Source: Neobacillus ginsengisoli (GTDB taxonomy: Bacteria; Bacillota; Bacilli; Bacillales_B; DSM-18226). From it: DNA of 64,000 bases. Every line of letters starts with the position of its first letter. Positions within the stretch are counted from its first letter, which is position 1. Below, in pieces: positions 8,070-15,271 of this stretch. The notes under the pieces are model-generated. The model was not told the origin of the DNA. It made no database searches and was given only the letters and a program-made list of their open reading frames with translations. Made by a program: the position numbers and the translations under genes. The stretch covers positions 1 to 64,000 of the forward strand of contig NZ_JAUSTW010000002.1 in assembly GCF_030813055.1 (NCBI RefSeq), given 5' to 3'.

Positions 8070-8207
8070 TTAAAAATGATGACGATGAGTAGTAGTAAGA
8101 ACGATAATTAACAGAATGAACAATACAACTATTAGAACAAATGTTGAACCGCCGCCATAACCACCGCCGTAGCCATAACCGCCGCCGTATCCACATGATC
8201 CCCACAT
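8070..8207 (-). CDS. YjcZ-family sporulation miniprotein, Gly/Tyr-rich (45 aa)
   Basis: The N-terminal half is a Gly-Tyr repeat ([16 protein letters not shown]), followed by one membrane segment ([15 protein letters not shown]) and a basic TTTHRHHF end. The same architecture is seen in YjcZ-type small proteins of spore formers. AAAGGTGG precedes ATG 8207. It is probably transcribed with the 33-aa and 46-aa genes downstream. Confidence 0.75.
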   Translation of the reverse strand: MWGSCGYGGGYGYGGGYGGGSTFVLIVVLFILLIIVLTTTHRHHF

Positions 8208-9028
8208 ATTTATCACCACCTTTTGGATTAACTTAAGAAAGAATACTTTCCTCTATTTATATATATTTCTTAGGACGAGAATCGATTGGACAATCATCAT
8301 AGTGTTAAGACAAAATTCGCGATTTTTTTAAACAATTTCTAAAAACGCAAAGAAACGTCTGCAATACATGCAAACGTCTCATAGCGGTGAGTGAAAATCT
8401 ATAGATATGTGCTGGAGGTAATAATAACATATGCACTCAAAATAAAACTGAATGGACAAGTGCTGATTAAAAGTAAATTAGGCAGGAAATGTACAATATC
8501 AGCCATTCTTGACCCAATAATCTTACTATTCTTGTTAGGTTATTATAAATGGTCAAGATACGATTGAAGAATCTGAAATTAAAGAAGGTATGTCGGGTTT
8601 GGCTAAGTAGAAATCGGGACTTGGAGGTCTAGAATTGATATTATTATTAGTCTTCTATACAGTAGGGATTCTTTTTTATGGCAATGAGAGAAGTTTTCAA
8701 AGAAGATTCGCCTAAATAAAATTTCAAAAGATTGTCTATGCACTGATGAAAATAGCAGACATTTGCTTTGAATGAAAAGGGTGAAGAATAATTGAACATG
8801 TTTGAAATATTCGAAGAACAGGTTATTTTAGAAGTTGCCTCTCTGTACGATGGAATTGTGCAATAAATAAGATTTCCTTGTTCAACTAAACCCGTGTTTT
8901 TTCTGAATTGTTTACTAGATTGCACGGGGTTCTGCACTCCAAAGCCTGCACCCCTCGTTGCACCCAAAAAAAGAGTCTTTAAAAAAAGATTATCTTTAAA
9001 AATAATTAATAAAAAAAAGAGCGATCAG
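8208..9028. other. Gene-poor stretch inside the element
   Basis: No convincing gene is visible on either strand. Short frames occur, such as an 18-codon frame ending near 8610 and a 22-codon frame near 8800, but they lack ribosome binding sites or are broken by stops. The sequence looks like decayed coding DNA. A GCACGGGGTTCTGCAC dyad lies near 8920. Confidence 0.5.
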
Positions 9029-9208
9029 CTATTGACCACTCTTGTTAGAATGCTTATTTATCAAATCTCTTATTGCCTCATCCAATAACTTAGACTTTGG
9101 AATCCTCGTATCTATAGAAAGTTTTTCAAGTTGTTCATATAATTCAATATCTATGGCATTAGAAATAGTTCTTCTAGTTTTTAAACCTCTATTATTTTGA
9201 CCGTCCAT
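9029..9208 (-). CDS. Ribbon-helix-helix DNA-binding protein (59 aa)
   Basis: The order is a beta strand (RRTISNAI), helix A (DIELYEQLEKLSID), a turn (TRIPKS) and helix B (KLLDEAIRDLINKH), the CopG/Arc-like fold. Such proteins bind DNA as dimers and often repress plasmid or phage genes. GAGGTG lies 7 bases before ATG 9208. It is divergent from the HTH gene at 9333, and a cluster of TACATGTAG dyads lies between them, so it is a likely repressor of that operon or of itself. Confidence 0.75.
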   Translation of the reverse strand: MDGQNNRGLKTRRTISNAIDIELYEQLEKLSIDTRIPKSKLLDEAIRDLINKHSNKSGQ

Positions 9209-9250
9209 AATATCACCTCTAAAAATAATAATAAATTATCTCGTTATCGC

Positions 9251-9314
9251 TTGCAACTACATGTAGTTATATGCTATGGTACATGTAGTTAAAAGTTATT
9301 GCATGTAACTACAT
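9251..9314. promoter_or_regulatory. Operator cluster and promoter between divergent regulators
   Basis: The perfect palindrome AACTACATGTAGTT (9255-9268) is followed by ACATGTAGTT (9281-9290) and an inverted copy in ATGTAACTACAT (9303-9314). TTGCAA (9251) and TATGGT (9275) form a possible promoter with an 18-base spacer that contains the palindrome. The layout is that of a repressor-controlled promoter. The core TACATGTAG also occurs inside the 41-bp att repeat. Confidence 0.6.
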
Positions 9315-9332
9315 CGAAACGAGGTGAACACC

Positions 9333-9932
9333 ATGACTACTCCAACAATCGTGACATCCACTGAAGAAATCTTCGAACAAGGTAACAAGCACATGATGGA
9401 AAAACTTCGTACTTTCGGTTCTCAAGGACAAGCAGTTATCAAATATATAATCTCCAAACTTCGCAAATACCACGGTTCATTCTTTGAATCAAATAGCACG
9501 ATTGCAGAGAGTGTTGGTTGTAGTGTTCGCACAGTACAAAATACGATCAAGAAGGCGGAGCAGCTTAACATTTTTGCGGTATCGCCAAGAAAAGAATTAG
9601 ATGAGTTAACAGGGAAGATCCGTCAAACTACTAATCTAATTCAATTATTGGTGTATGCACCTTTAAAGAAGATCAAAAAGGTGATTGTTGAGGCGGTTCG
9701 TGAGGTTAAAGAAAAGGCAGAAATCGTTGTCCAAGAGGTGAAAGAGGTTCTTGCACCTAAGAAGTCAAAACATCAAACCAAGCCATCTAGCAAGCCTCAT
9801 AACAAGATCACTCGCACCGAACTATTGCCAGATTGGTTTGATAAAGATACCGAAACCAAGTCAGTTGTTACCGATGAAACATTGAAAGCCAAAGCGGATA
9901 TTCTTGCAAGGTTGAAGAGTGCAGGATTTTAA
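9333..9932 (+). CDS. Helix-turn-helix protein, replication/regulatory type
   Basis: About 199 residues. A winged or simple HTH is visible around residues 55-85 (SNSTIAESVGCSVRTVQNTI). A long charged coiled region with VREVKEKAEIVVQEVKEV follows, and a basic C-terminus. Similar HTH proteins on Bacillus plasmids and phages serve in replication start or early regulation; I cannot decide which. ATG 9333 lies 6 bases after GAGGTG; the upstream GTG 9324 is part of that site. It heads an operon of small genes reaching 10796. Confidence 0.6.
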   Translation: MTTPTIVTSTEEIFEQGNKHMMEKLRTFGSQGQAVIKYIISKLRKYHGSFFESNSTIAESVGCSVRTVQNTIKKAEQLNIFAVSPRKELDELTGKIRQTTNLIQLLVYAPLKKIKKVIVEAVREVKEKAEIVVQEVKEVLAPKKSKHQTKPSSKPHNKITRTELLPDWFDKDTETKSVVTDETLKAKADILARLKSAGF

Positions 9933-9947
9933 AAGGAGTGCTAAATA

Positions 9948-10031
9948 ATGGGCATTGCGGTGTTTGGATTAATCATAGTGGGAATGTTCATCCCTTTAAG
10001 GATTTTTGCTCAAGTTTGGTTAATGAAATAA
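9948..10031 (+). CDS. 27-aa membrane peptide
   Basis: A single hydrophobic segment (GIAVFGLIIVGMFIPL) with a short polar tail. AAAGGAGTG lies 8 bases upstream of the ATG. It follows the HTH gene by 15 bases. Function unknown. Confidence 0.55.
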   Translation: MGIAVFGLIIVGMFIPLRIFAQVWLMK

Positions 10032-10103
10032 ATATATGTGAAAAACTTCACATGTTTATCATTAAATAATTGTTAAAATAATTGCATCATTGGAGGAAAT
10101 ATT

Positions 10104-10211
10104 ATGGTAAAATTATACAAAAGAGTGTTCGAATGTGCATTACGAGGAATTTGAAAGAGACATTACTTAACCGGTGTTTGTTGCCGGTGTGGGAAAAAAG
10201 GGGGGGGATAG
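10104..10211 (+). pseudogene. Cys-rich 35-aa frame broken by an in-frame TGA
   Basis: After a strong site (TTGGAGGAAAT) the frame begins MVKLYKRVFECALRGI and meets TGA at 10152. The same frame continues KRHYLTGVCCRCGKKGGG to a TAG at 10209, right before the next gene. A TGG-to-TGA change would give one intact peptide with four cysteines, possibly a small metal-binding protein. The upstream 16-aa product alone could also be made. No selenocysteine signal is apparent. Confidence 0.4.
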
Positions 10212-10403
10212 ATGGATCAAGCATCAACATTTTTCACAGTATATTTAGTCTTGTGGTTTTCGATATCTATTGTAGTATTTCTCTATTGGAGAAAGGTGCG
10301 AGTCAATCTTTTTATAGAAATCATTTGCTCAATCGTTCTCCAATGGGCGATTGTGAATGTAGCTTTGAGAAGTTCGGCATTGGCTTTAGGGATTCAATTA
10401 TAG
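10212..10403 (+). CDS. Small two-helix membrane protein (63 aa)
   Basis: Two hydrophobic segments, around residues 7-25 and 33-50, separated by a basic stretch (YWRKVR). A run of seven G precedes the ATG. The stop codon lies within the ribosome binding site of the next gene, so the two are probably coupled. Small holin-like proteins have this topology, but no other evidence supports that role. Confidence 0.6.
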   Translation: MDQASTFFTVYLVLWFSISIVVFLYWRKVRVNLFIEIICSIVLQWAIVNVALRSSALALGIQL

Positions 10404-10412
10404 GAGGAAATG

Positions 10413-10796
10413 ATGAGAAAATCAACTATCATCTTATCGGTATTATTAACAGGTTCAGTTCTTTACGGCGGTATCGAAACAGCAACAGCGTATAAGAACT
10501 TAGACATAATAAACAACCAACACGTGCAATACGAAATTTTGAAAGCTGAAAACGAGGATTTAAATTCGGTTACAAAATCTCTTAGAGATAAGAATGATGA
10601 ATTAGAAAAGAAGATAAGCGATGCTAACACTCAAACATTCTTAGCTAAAAAAGCACAAGAAAACGCAAATGCACAAAGACCTATCATTGTTAATAGCGAC
10701 GAAGTGCAAGCGATGCAAGACCAAACGGACGCGATTAATCAACAAACGCAAGCTATCCAAGACAATACACAAGCTGTACAAGATGCAACTAAATAA
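10413..10796 (+). CDS. Exported coiled-coil protein
   Basis: About 127 residues. The N-terminus has a signal-like segment (RKSTIILSVLLTGSVLYGG). A coiled coil follows (residues about 45-85), then a Gln-rich tail with repeats of the type QTQAIQDNTQAVQD. AGGAGG lies 5 bases before ATG 10413; the ATG at 10410 is too close. Last gene before a terminator. Function unknown; it could be a surface or membrane-anchored factor of the element. Confidence 0.6.
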   Translation: MRKSTIILSVLLTGSVLYGGIETATAYKNLDIINNQHVQYEILKAENEDLNSVTKSLRDKNDELEKKISDANTQTFLAKKAQENANAQRPIIVNSDEVQAMQDQTDAINQQTQAIQDNTQAVQDATK

Positions 10797-10797
10797 A

Positions 10798-10834
10798 AAA
10801 CCCCGGAGATCCTGGCGGGGATCCTTTTTTGTTT
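10798..10834 (+). terminator. Terminator of the 9333-10796 operon
   Basis: CCCCG and CGGGG close a hairpin over GAGATCCTGG, followed by six T. Confidence 0.75.
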
Positions 10835-10849
10835 GTTAAAAACAGTGCA

Positions 10850-11315
10850 TTTCCATCCAGACTTTCAATATTGGTTCACATCAAGAGATAAGCCTTTTGG
10901 GTGTTATTAGTCTATCTATCAAACTATCATTCAATCTGAGTAAATCTGAGAGGTTGTTTTTCGTCTCAGAGGCTCTCAGCGACAGGGATCAATATTGAAG
11001 ATCATCACAAGCATCATCTACCGACAGTAGTACAAAATCAGCCATCAAAACAGGCTCAAACCCTAGGGAGAGTAAGAGGTTACCAAAACTACGGTTACCA
11101 AAAGGATTTTGGTTTGATCTGAACAAATTTAGATACTAATTTAATTACTTATATATATATATTTATATTAAAAAATATAGTAGTATTGGTTACTTTTACT
11201 CTCAATCCCTTGATATGACTGATCTCGTGATGGCTACCAACTTTCTACTTTTGACCACCTTTTGCCCTGTTTTACTACTATTGCTGATCGCTGAAAACAA
11301 AAAAAATGATCCCCA
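10850..11315. other. Non-coding region with repeats and an AT-rich block, candidate replication origin
   Basis: No convincing gene is seen. GGTTACCAAAA occurs twice at 11078-11088 and 11093-11103, 15 bases apart, like iterons, and GGTTACTTTT recurs at 11188. Between them lies a nearly pure A/T block with TATATATATATAT near 11150-11180. Iterons beside an AT-rich block are the usual sign of a replication origin. A frame at 11215-11415 is antisense to the HNH gene and lacks a ribosome binding site. Confidence 0.35.
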
Positions 11316-11771
11316 TTATCGGAGATCCTCTTTTGTTCTATATCCTGTGTATTTCTCTCTCGCTTTTTTAAACTCTATCGACCGTTTAACATTTAAAGAG
11401 TGCGGTATCCATTGAAGGTTTAAAACGCAATTATTAGTTTTATCCTCATCAAAATGATCAACATCAATTTGTTTTCCTTTATATGCTTTTCCTTTGTACT
11501 TTTTCGGGATTGGAATAAATGCCTCTGCCACTAAACGATGAGCGCCAATAGTTTTATTAACACCGTTTTTTGTCAAACAAACAGAGACATGATCATTATA
11601 AAACTCATTTCCATTTAAACTCATGAGCCTTGTTTCACCATCTTTTAAAATCCTTCTAACTTCTCCAAAATTAGAAACCTCATATTTCCCCTCATACCCT
11701 ACAACATCGCGCCATTCTTCTGGAGCGTTCCAAAACTCTGCCATTCCTTTGTTTACTTTTACTTTCGCCAT
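11316..11771 (-). CDS. NUMOD4-HNH endonuclease (free-standing homing type)
   Basis: About 151 residues. The N-terminal NUMOD4 motif is EEWRDVVGYEGKYEVSNFGEVR. The HNH core follows (AHRLVAEAF, then VDHFDEDKTNNCVLNLQWIPHSLN), with the metal-binding histidine and asparagines. Such nucleases are common in phages and satellites as selfish genes, and some assist DNA packaging. ATG 11771 is preferred; GGAGGT lies 8 bases upstream, and the TTG at 11780 is too close. No intron or split host gene surrounds it. Confidence 0.85.
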   Translation of the reverse strand: MAKVKVNKGMAEFWNAPEEWRDVVGYEGKYEVSNFGEVRRILKDGETRLMSLNGNEFYNDHVSVCLTKNGVNKTIGAHRLVAEAFIPIPKKYKGKAYKGKQIDVDHFDEDKTNNCVLNLQWIPHSLNVKRSIEFKKAREKYTGYRTKEDLR

Positions 11772-11871
11772 CTTGATCAACCTCCGAGTATTTTATTGGG
11801 GTACTTTTTCAACCCCGCTCATCTCGGCTCTACTCGGCTCTTACGTAGTCATAGCAATTTGATCTCCTGGG

Positions 11872-11913
11872 TTGCACATTTACATTTTGTCAAGAAAAAA
11901 TTGTGCAAAATGT
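11872..11913. promoter_or_regulatory. Interlocked inverted repeats upstream of a small regulator gene
   Basis: TTGCACA (11872) pairs with TGTGCAA (11902), and ACATTTTG (11882) pairs with CAAAATGT (11906), giving two offset dyads about 57-98 bases upstream of the gene at 11970. This suggests an operator or RNA hairpin. Confidence 0.4.
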
Positions 11914-11969
11914 GAGTTTCTGTTGCTAGGTATACGAAAGGGTATTTACTTATAAGGAAGTGAAATCAA

Positions 11970-12134
11970 ATGAAAATAGAAAAAATGTTAACAAGATCTT
12001 TCAAAATCAAAGAATCCGATGCAGTCGCAGTCGCTGATTATTTCGATAAAAACTCCATGAATATGTCGGACTGGATCCGTAAGCAATTAAACAAACTGAT
12101 CGAACAGGACAAGATCCAGGAGATCAAAGAATAG
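11970..12134 (+). CDS. Small ribbon-helix-helix-like protein (54 aa)
   Basis: The product begins MKIEKMLTRSFKIKESD and continues into two predicted helices (AVAVADYFDKNSM and SDWIRKQLNKLIEQD). The strand-helix-helix order and SDWIRK resemble small RHH proteins of mobile elements. AAGGAAGTG lies 7 bases upstream of the ATG. Expected role: DNA binding, perhaps control of the capsid genes downstream. Confidence 0.55.
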   Translation: MKIEKMLTRSFKIKESDAVAVADYFDKNSMNMSDWIRKQLNKLIEQDKIQEIKE

Positions 12135-12414
12135 GATCGCTTTCTGCGTTCCTGGGATGCCACAGATCCTCCTCTCTCTCAAATTGTGCCTGTGGTATGC
12201 CAGGAGTTGCGGAAATAACTCCAACCTTTATTAATAGACCTTGCAACGGTCTTTTGTGATCAGCGACTCTCAGCCTTCTTCAACTGAGATTGATTGCATC
12301 AATGTTGTGATTTCCTTCCCAGGATCGCGAATCAATGGGAATCTTTTTTTGCTTTGCACTTTTTCGACTAAGTGCTTTCACTGTCAGCAACTTACTGACA
12401 GCCTTTCATTTTTG

Positions 12415-12449
12415 GGATCCTGGTAGACCATCTGCCAGGGTTCTTTTTT
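12415..12449 (+). terminator. Intrinsic terminator
   Basis: CCTGGTAGA and TCTGCCAGG form the stem around CCA, followed by six T at 12444. Confidence 0.7.
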
Positions 12450-12505
12450 ATATGCATCTTGCCTGGTTTGGTCAGCCTAGGAGAGTCCAAGGTGCATATA
12501 AAAAA
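12444..12505. repeat. 18-bp inverted repeat
   Basis: The arm TTTTTTATATGCATCTTG (12444-12461) is matched at 17 of 18 positions by its inverse at 12488-12505, with a 26-base loop. T runs on both strands would allow termination in both directions. Confidence 0.7.
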
Positions 12506-12594
12506 GGATATTCCCATTTCCTTTAAACCTGGAGCCTATGATGGCTCTTTTTTTTATGGTCGGATTTCCAAATACATCAAAGGAGTTGATCTTT

Positions 12595-13737
12595 TTGGGT
12601 AACGAAAAGATGTTGACTGAACTTCGTTTCGATCTTGTTGACGAGATGGAAAAACTCGTGAGCGATGCCAAAAACGAAAAAAGATCCTTGAGCGGTGCCG
12701 AGGTTAAACACTTCGATCATCTCAAGGAACGGATTGCAGAAATTGATCTGCAATTACAAACAAAAGAAAAAGAAGATCGCGGTGCTGAGGGTATCGTGAC
12801 AAAGGAGATCGAAAACATGGACAAACAAGCAGAACAAAGAGCGCTTGATGAAAAGGCCTTTTTAACATTGATTAAAGAAAATCGTGCCACTGGTGGTATG
12901 TTAACAGGCGGTAACGGAGTGATGATTCCAACTAGTATCGCAAACAGGATCGTTGAATCAGCTTACAACGTTTCACCATTATTGCAATTAGCAACTAAGT
13001 GGAATGTAAAGGAAAATTTAGTTTTGCCTATCTATGATTACATGCAGAATACTTTCTCATACTTCACAGAGGGTAACACTATTGCGGATGTGAATGGAAA
13101 CTTCACAAATATTACACTAGCAAACTTCATTGTTGGGCATCTTACAAAGATCTCAAATTCATTGATCAACAGAGCGGACATCGATGTGGTTTCGATCATT
13201 ATCAATAACATCGGTTTATCATTGGCTCGCTTTTTAGAAAATGAATTGATCAATGAAACAGGCGCAAAACTTCGCGGACTTAAAACTGGAGTCACTGCGA
13301 TGACAACTGGTGCCACTACTATGGTGATCACTCCTGCGGAACTTGTGAAAGTTCAAATGGCAGTTCCACAGATCCTCCAGGGGAACGCAAAATGGTTAAT
13401 GCATCCTGGAACTTACGCATACCTTCGCGGGTTAACTGCATCAACTGGACAGTTATTAATGAATGGCGATGATGCGGGACTTTCTGCGGATCCTGGCTTC
13501 ATGTTACTAGGAAAAGAAGTTATTCTTTCCGATAACATGCCTCAAATGGGTGTAGGTGCTCGTGAAATCTACTACGGTGACTTTAGTGGTCTTGATATCA
13601 AGATGACAACAGACATCCAGGTAAAAGTCTTACTGGAGCGTTTTGCAGACATGTATCAAACTGGTATTTCTTGTTTCATCGAACTAGATTCCCAGGTTGG
13701 TAATATTTATAAATTAGCGGGTTACATCGGTAAATAA
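12595..13737 (+). CDS. HK97-fold phage major capsid protein
   Basis: About 380 residues. The N-terminal 90 residues are a charged coiled-coil delta domain (KLVSDAKNEKRSLSG, KERIAEIDLQLQTKEKE). The mature-like core begins near GGMLTGGNGVMIPTSIANRI and continues with the A and P domain hallmarks (AYNVSPLLQLATKWNV, LIDRADID-like region NRADIDVVSIIINNIG, LGKEVILSDNMP, YYGDFSG). Such proteins build the icosahedral shell. TTG 12595 lies about 9 bases after AGGAG and is preferred; ATG 12538 would start inside a terminator. No portal, protease or terminase accompanies it. An encapsulin is a less likely reading because the delta domain is present. Confidence 0.9.
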   Translation: MGNEKMLTELRFDLVDEMEKLVSDAKNEKRSLSGAEVKHFDHLKERIAEIDLQLQTKEKEDRGAEGIVTKEIENMDKQAEQRALDEKAFLTLIKENRATGGMLTGGNGVMIPTSIANRIVESAYNVSPLLQLATKWNVKENLVLPIYDYMQNTFSYFTEGNTIADVNGNFTNITLANFIVGHLTKISNSLINRADIDVVSIIINNIGLSLARFLENELINETGAKLRGLKTGVTAMTTGATTMVITPAELVKVQMAVPQILQGNAKWLMHPGTYAYLRGLTASTGQLLMNGDDAGLSADPGFMLLGKEVILSDNMPQMGVGAREIYYGDFSGLDIKMTTDIQVKVLLERFADMYQTGISCFIELDSQVGNIYKLAGYIGK

Positions 13738-14051
13738 TGATCAACCTCGGATCAAAACTAGAATGGCAAAATGGATCGATGGCTCCTGGTGGGTTGGTCA
13801 TCGATCCGATGCCATCCTGTGGAATTAAACTTTCATGGGATCCAGTACTGGGCGCAGATCGTTATTATATTTACAGATCAACAGGCAGAGGACTAGAAAA
13901 GTATCTTACTAACGTTGGGGAACCATCGTTCCAGGATGTCAATGTAGATCCTGGAGTCTGGTACTACTATAAAGTGACTGCCTTTATTGATGGACAGGAG
14001 TCAAATCCATCCATCGAAGTATACGCATTGACAGAGGAGGTTAAACGATGA
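13737..14051 (+). CDS. Fibronectin type III-like domain protein
   Basis: A 104-residue single-domain protein. The pattern IKLSWDPVLGADRYYIYRST, then DPGVWYYYKVTAFIDGQES matches FN3 domains, which phages use as decoration of capsids and tails. The ATG shares one base with the stop codon of the capsid gene, so translation is coupled. A capsid decoration or binding role is likely, though unproven. Confidence 0.7.
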   Translation: MINLGSKLEWQNGSMAPGGLVIDPMPSCGIKLSWDPVLGADRYYIYRSTGRGLEKYLTNVGEPSFQDVNVDPGVWYYYKVTAFIDGQESNPSIEVYALTEEVKR

Positions 14052-14407
14052 CAGAACAAGAAATGGTCCAGATCAACAGGAGAATGGATGACAAACTCCA
14101 GGACATGTATGGGCGATTCAATGCATTAAATGAGCGCATGGGATCACACCAGGCGGGAATTGAATCGTTGAAAATGGATCAAGATCAATATAACAAAGTG
14201 CGAAATGATCATTTTGACTTAAAAGATGTTGTGGATCAGATCCAAAAAGACATGCAAGATGTTTCGGCAGAGATCCGAGAGATCAAGGCATATTGTGAGA
14301 GTTTAAATGCTCAACAGAAACAGATCCAAAAGAATATGGATGCAATGGCTCAACAGTATCAAGTTATTATGAATTGGTACTCACAAACATTGTTTGCAAA
14401 ATCATAA
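14048..14407 (+). CDS. Coiled-coil protein (119 aa)
   Basis: Nearly all of the sequence is predicted helix with heptad spacing (residues about 5-105), ending in QVIMNWYSQTLFAKS. The start overlaps the stop of the FN3 gene by four bases (ATGA). It resembles small phage structural or scaffold-like helical proteins only by architecture. Forms one translation-coupled unit with the capsid and FN3 genes. Confidence 0.65.
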   Translation: MTEQEMVQINRRMDDKLQDMYGRFNALNERMGSHQAGIESLKMDQDQYNKVRNDHFDLKDVVDQIQKDMQDVSAEIREIKAYCESLNAQQKQIQKNMDAMAQQYQVIMNWYSQTLFAKS

Positions 14408-14438
14408 TACCAGGGATCCTTTGGATCTCTTTTTTATC
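14407..14438 (+). terminator. Terminator after the capsid operon
   Basis: GGGATCC and GGATCTC form a short hairpin followed by six T. Confidence 0.65.
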
Positions 14439-14503
14439 ATGTGCGAAAAGCACACCTTTGTAAATTGATTGAACATCAGATGATCGCGGGAGACTGTGAT
14501 CCT

Positions 14504-14562
14504 GGGACTGTGGAGAAAACTGGTGCTTTGCATCAAGATGAAACCCACAGTCTTTTTTTTTG
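14504..14562 (+). terminator. Second hairpin with a long T run
   Basis: GACTGTGG at 14508 pairs with CCCACAGTC at 14544, followed by nine or more T. The enclosed stretch of about 25 bases is partly self-complementary. Confidence 0.6.
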
Positions 14563-14638
14563 TCCAAAATCCGAACGATATAAAAAGCAGCAATCAATTA
14601 TTTTAAACCAAAACACGAACGATAGGAGATGATCCAGG

Positions 14639-14872
14639 ATGTACAACATGACAGATCGAGAGCGGATCATGATGGATAACATGATCAAGATCCAACAGGA
14701 TCGCAGACAACAGGAGGAACGAACTGCCCAAACATTTAAAGAGCGCCAGGCATACCGATATCATGATATTGATTACATGCGTTGCTATGGACTGACAGAC
14801 AATGATCATCGATCAGACTGCATCATTGATCAGTACGATGACACAACAGAGATCGAGTGTGATGTGGTATGA
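14639..14872 (+). CDS. Small hydrophilic protein (77 aa)
   Basis: A charged, Met-rich helical N-terminus (TDRERIMMDNMIKIQQDRRQ) and an acidic C-terminus with CIIDQYDDTTEIECD. GGAGATG lies upstream of the ATG. I do not recognise a family. The gene is extraordinarily dense in GATC. Confidence 0.55.
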   Translation: MYNMTDRERIMMDNMIKIQQDRRQQEERTAQTFKERQAYRYHDIDYMRCYGLTDNDHRSDCIIDQYDDTTEIECDVV

Positions 14873-14967
14873 TGCGGGTCTATATGGTGTATGCATTGCT
14901 ATCTGTTGCTTTGTCTTTGTGTCTCTTGTCTTGGCTCGCTGATCTCGTTCGTTGGTTGATCGCATGA
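14869..14967 (+). CDS. 32-aa membrane peptide
   Basis: One transmembrane segment (YALLSVALSLCLLSWLADLV). Its ATG overlaps the previous stop (ATGA), which argues for coupled translation of a real gene. Function unknown. Confidence 0.5.
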   Translation: MMRVYMVYALLSVALSLCLLSWLADLVRWLIA

Positions 14968-15271
14968 TCCAGGCATGTCATATATTTAATGTACTGGGTA
15001 GGGTGGCAGTATAACAGGGTACTCAATTAAATTGGGTAGAGGAGGCGCGGAGTACCTGGCGATAATAGTATATGGTATGCATTAATGCTTCACCACGTTA
15101 AAGGAGTATCATCTATTTTATGGTATCCCCCCCATGTTTTCAGACAATTCTCGCATCTTCGCGAACACCCCACAATCTAGCTTTTTTGATAACAACTTAA
15201 CCACTTTCAACGAAATCGGTAAAAATGAAATTTTCAGTTTTTGTAATCATTGTAAATAAGGAGTGTTTTAA
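14968..15271. other. Intergenic region before the last element gene
   Basis: No gene is seen. GGGTACTC (15018) and GAGTACC (15051) form a wide dyad, and there is a run of eight C at 15127. If the next gene is a small terminase, a packaging site could lie here; nothing in the sequence proves it. Confidence 0.4.

Larger units (their letters stand above)
12135..12594. other. Non-coding region rich in hairpins upstream of the capsid gene
   Basis: This stretch holds at least three hairpin-plus-T-run structures and one long inverted repeat but no supported gene. Short frames on both strands lack ribosome binding sites. GATC and CCWGG words are frequent. Confidence 0.6.

Noticed and set aside
8647..8967. 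106-codon minus-strand frame in the element
   Set aside because: No ribosome binding site, low-complexity start, and no recognisable protein pattern.
11215..11415. 66-codon plus-strand frame overlapping the HNH gene
   Set aside because: No ribosome binding site and antisense to a well-supported gene.
12595..13737. Encapsulin instead of phage capsid protein
   Set aside because: The long coiled-coil N-terminal domain and the following FN3 and coiled-coil genes fit a phage capsid operon; no cargo enzyme is adjacent.
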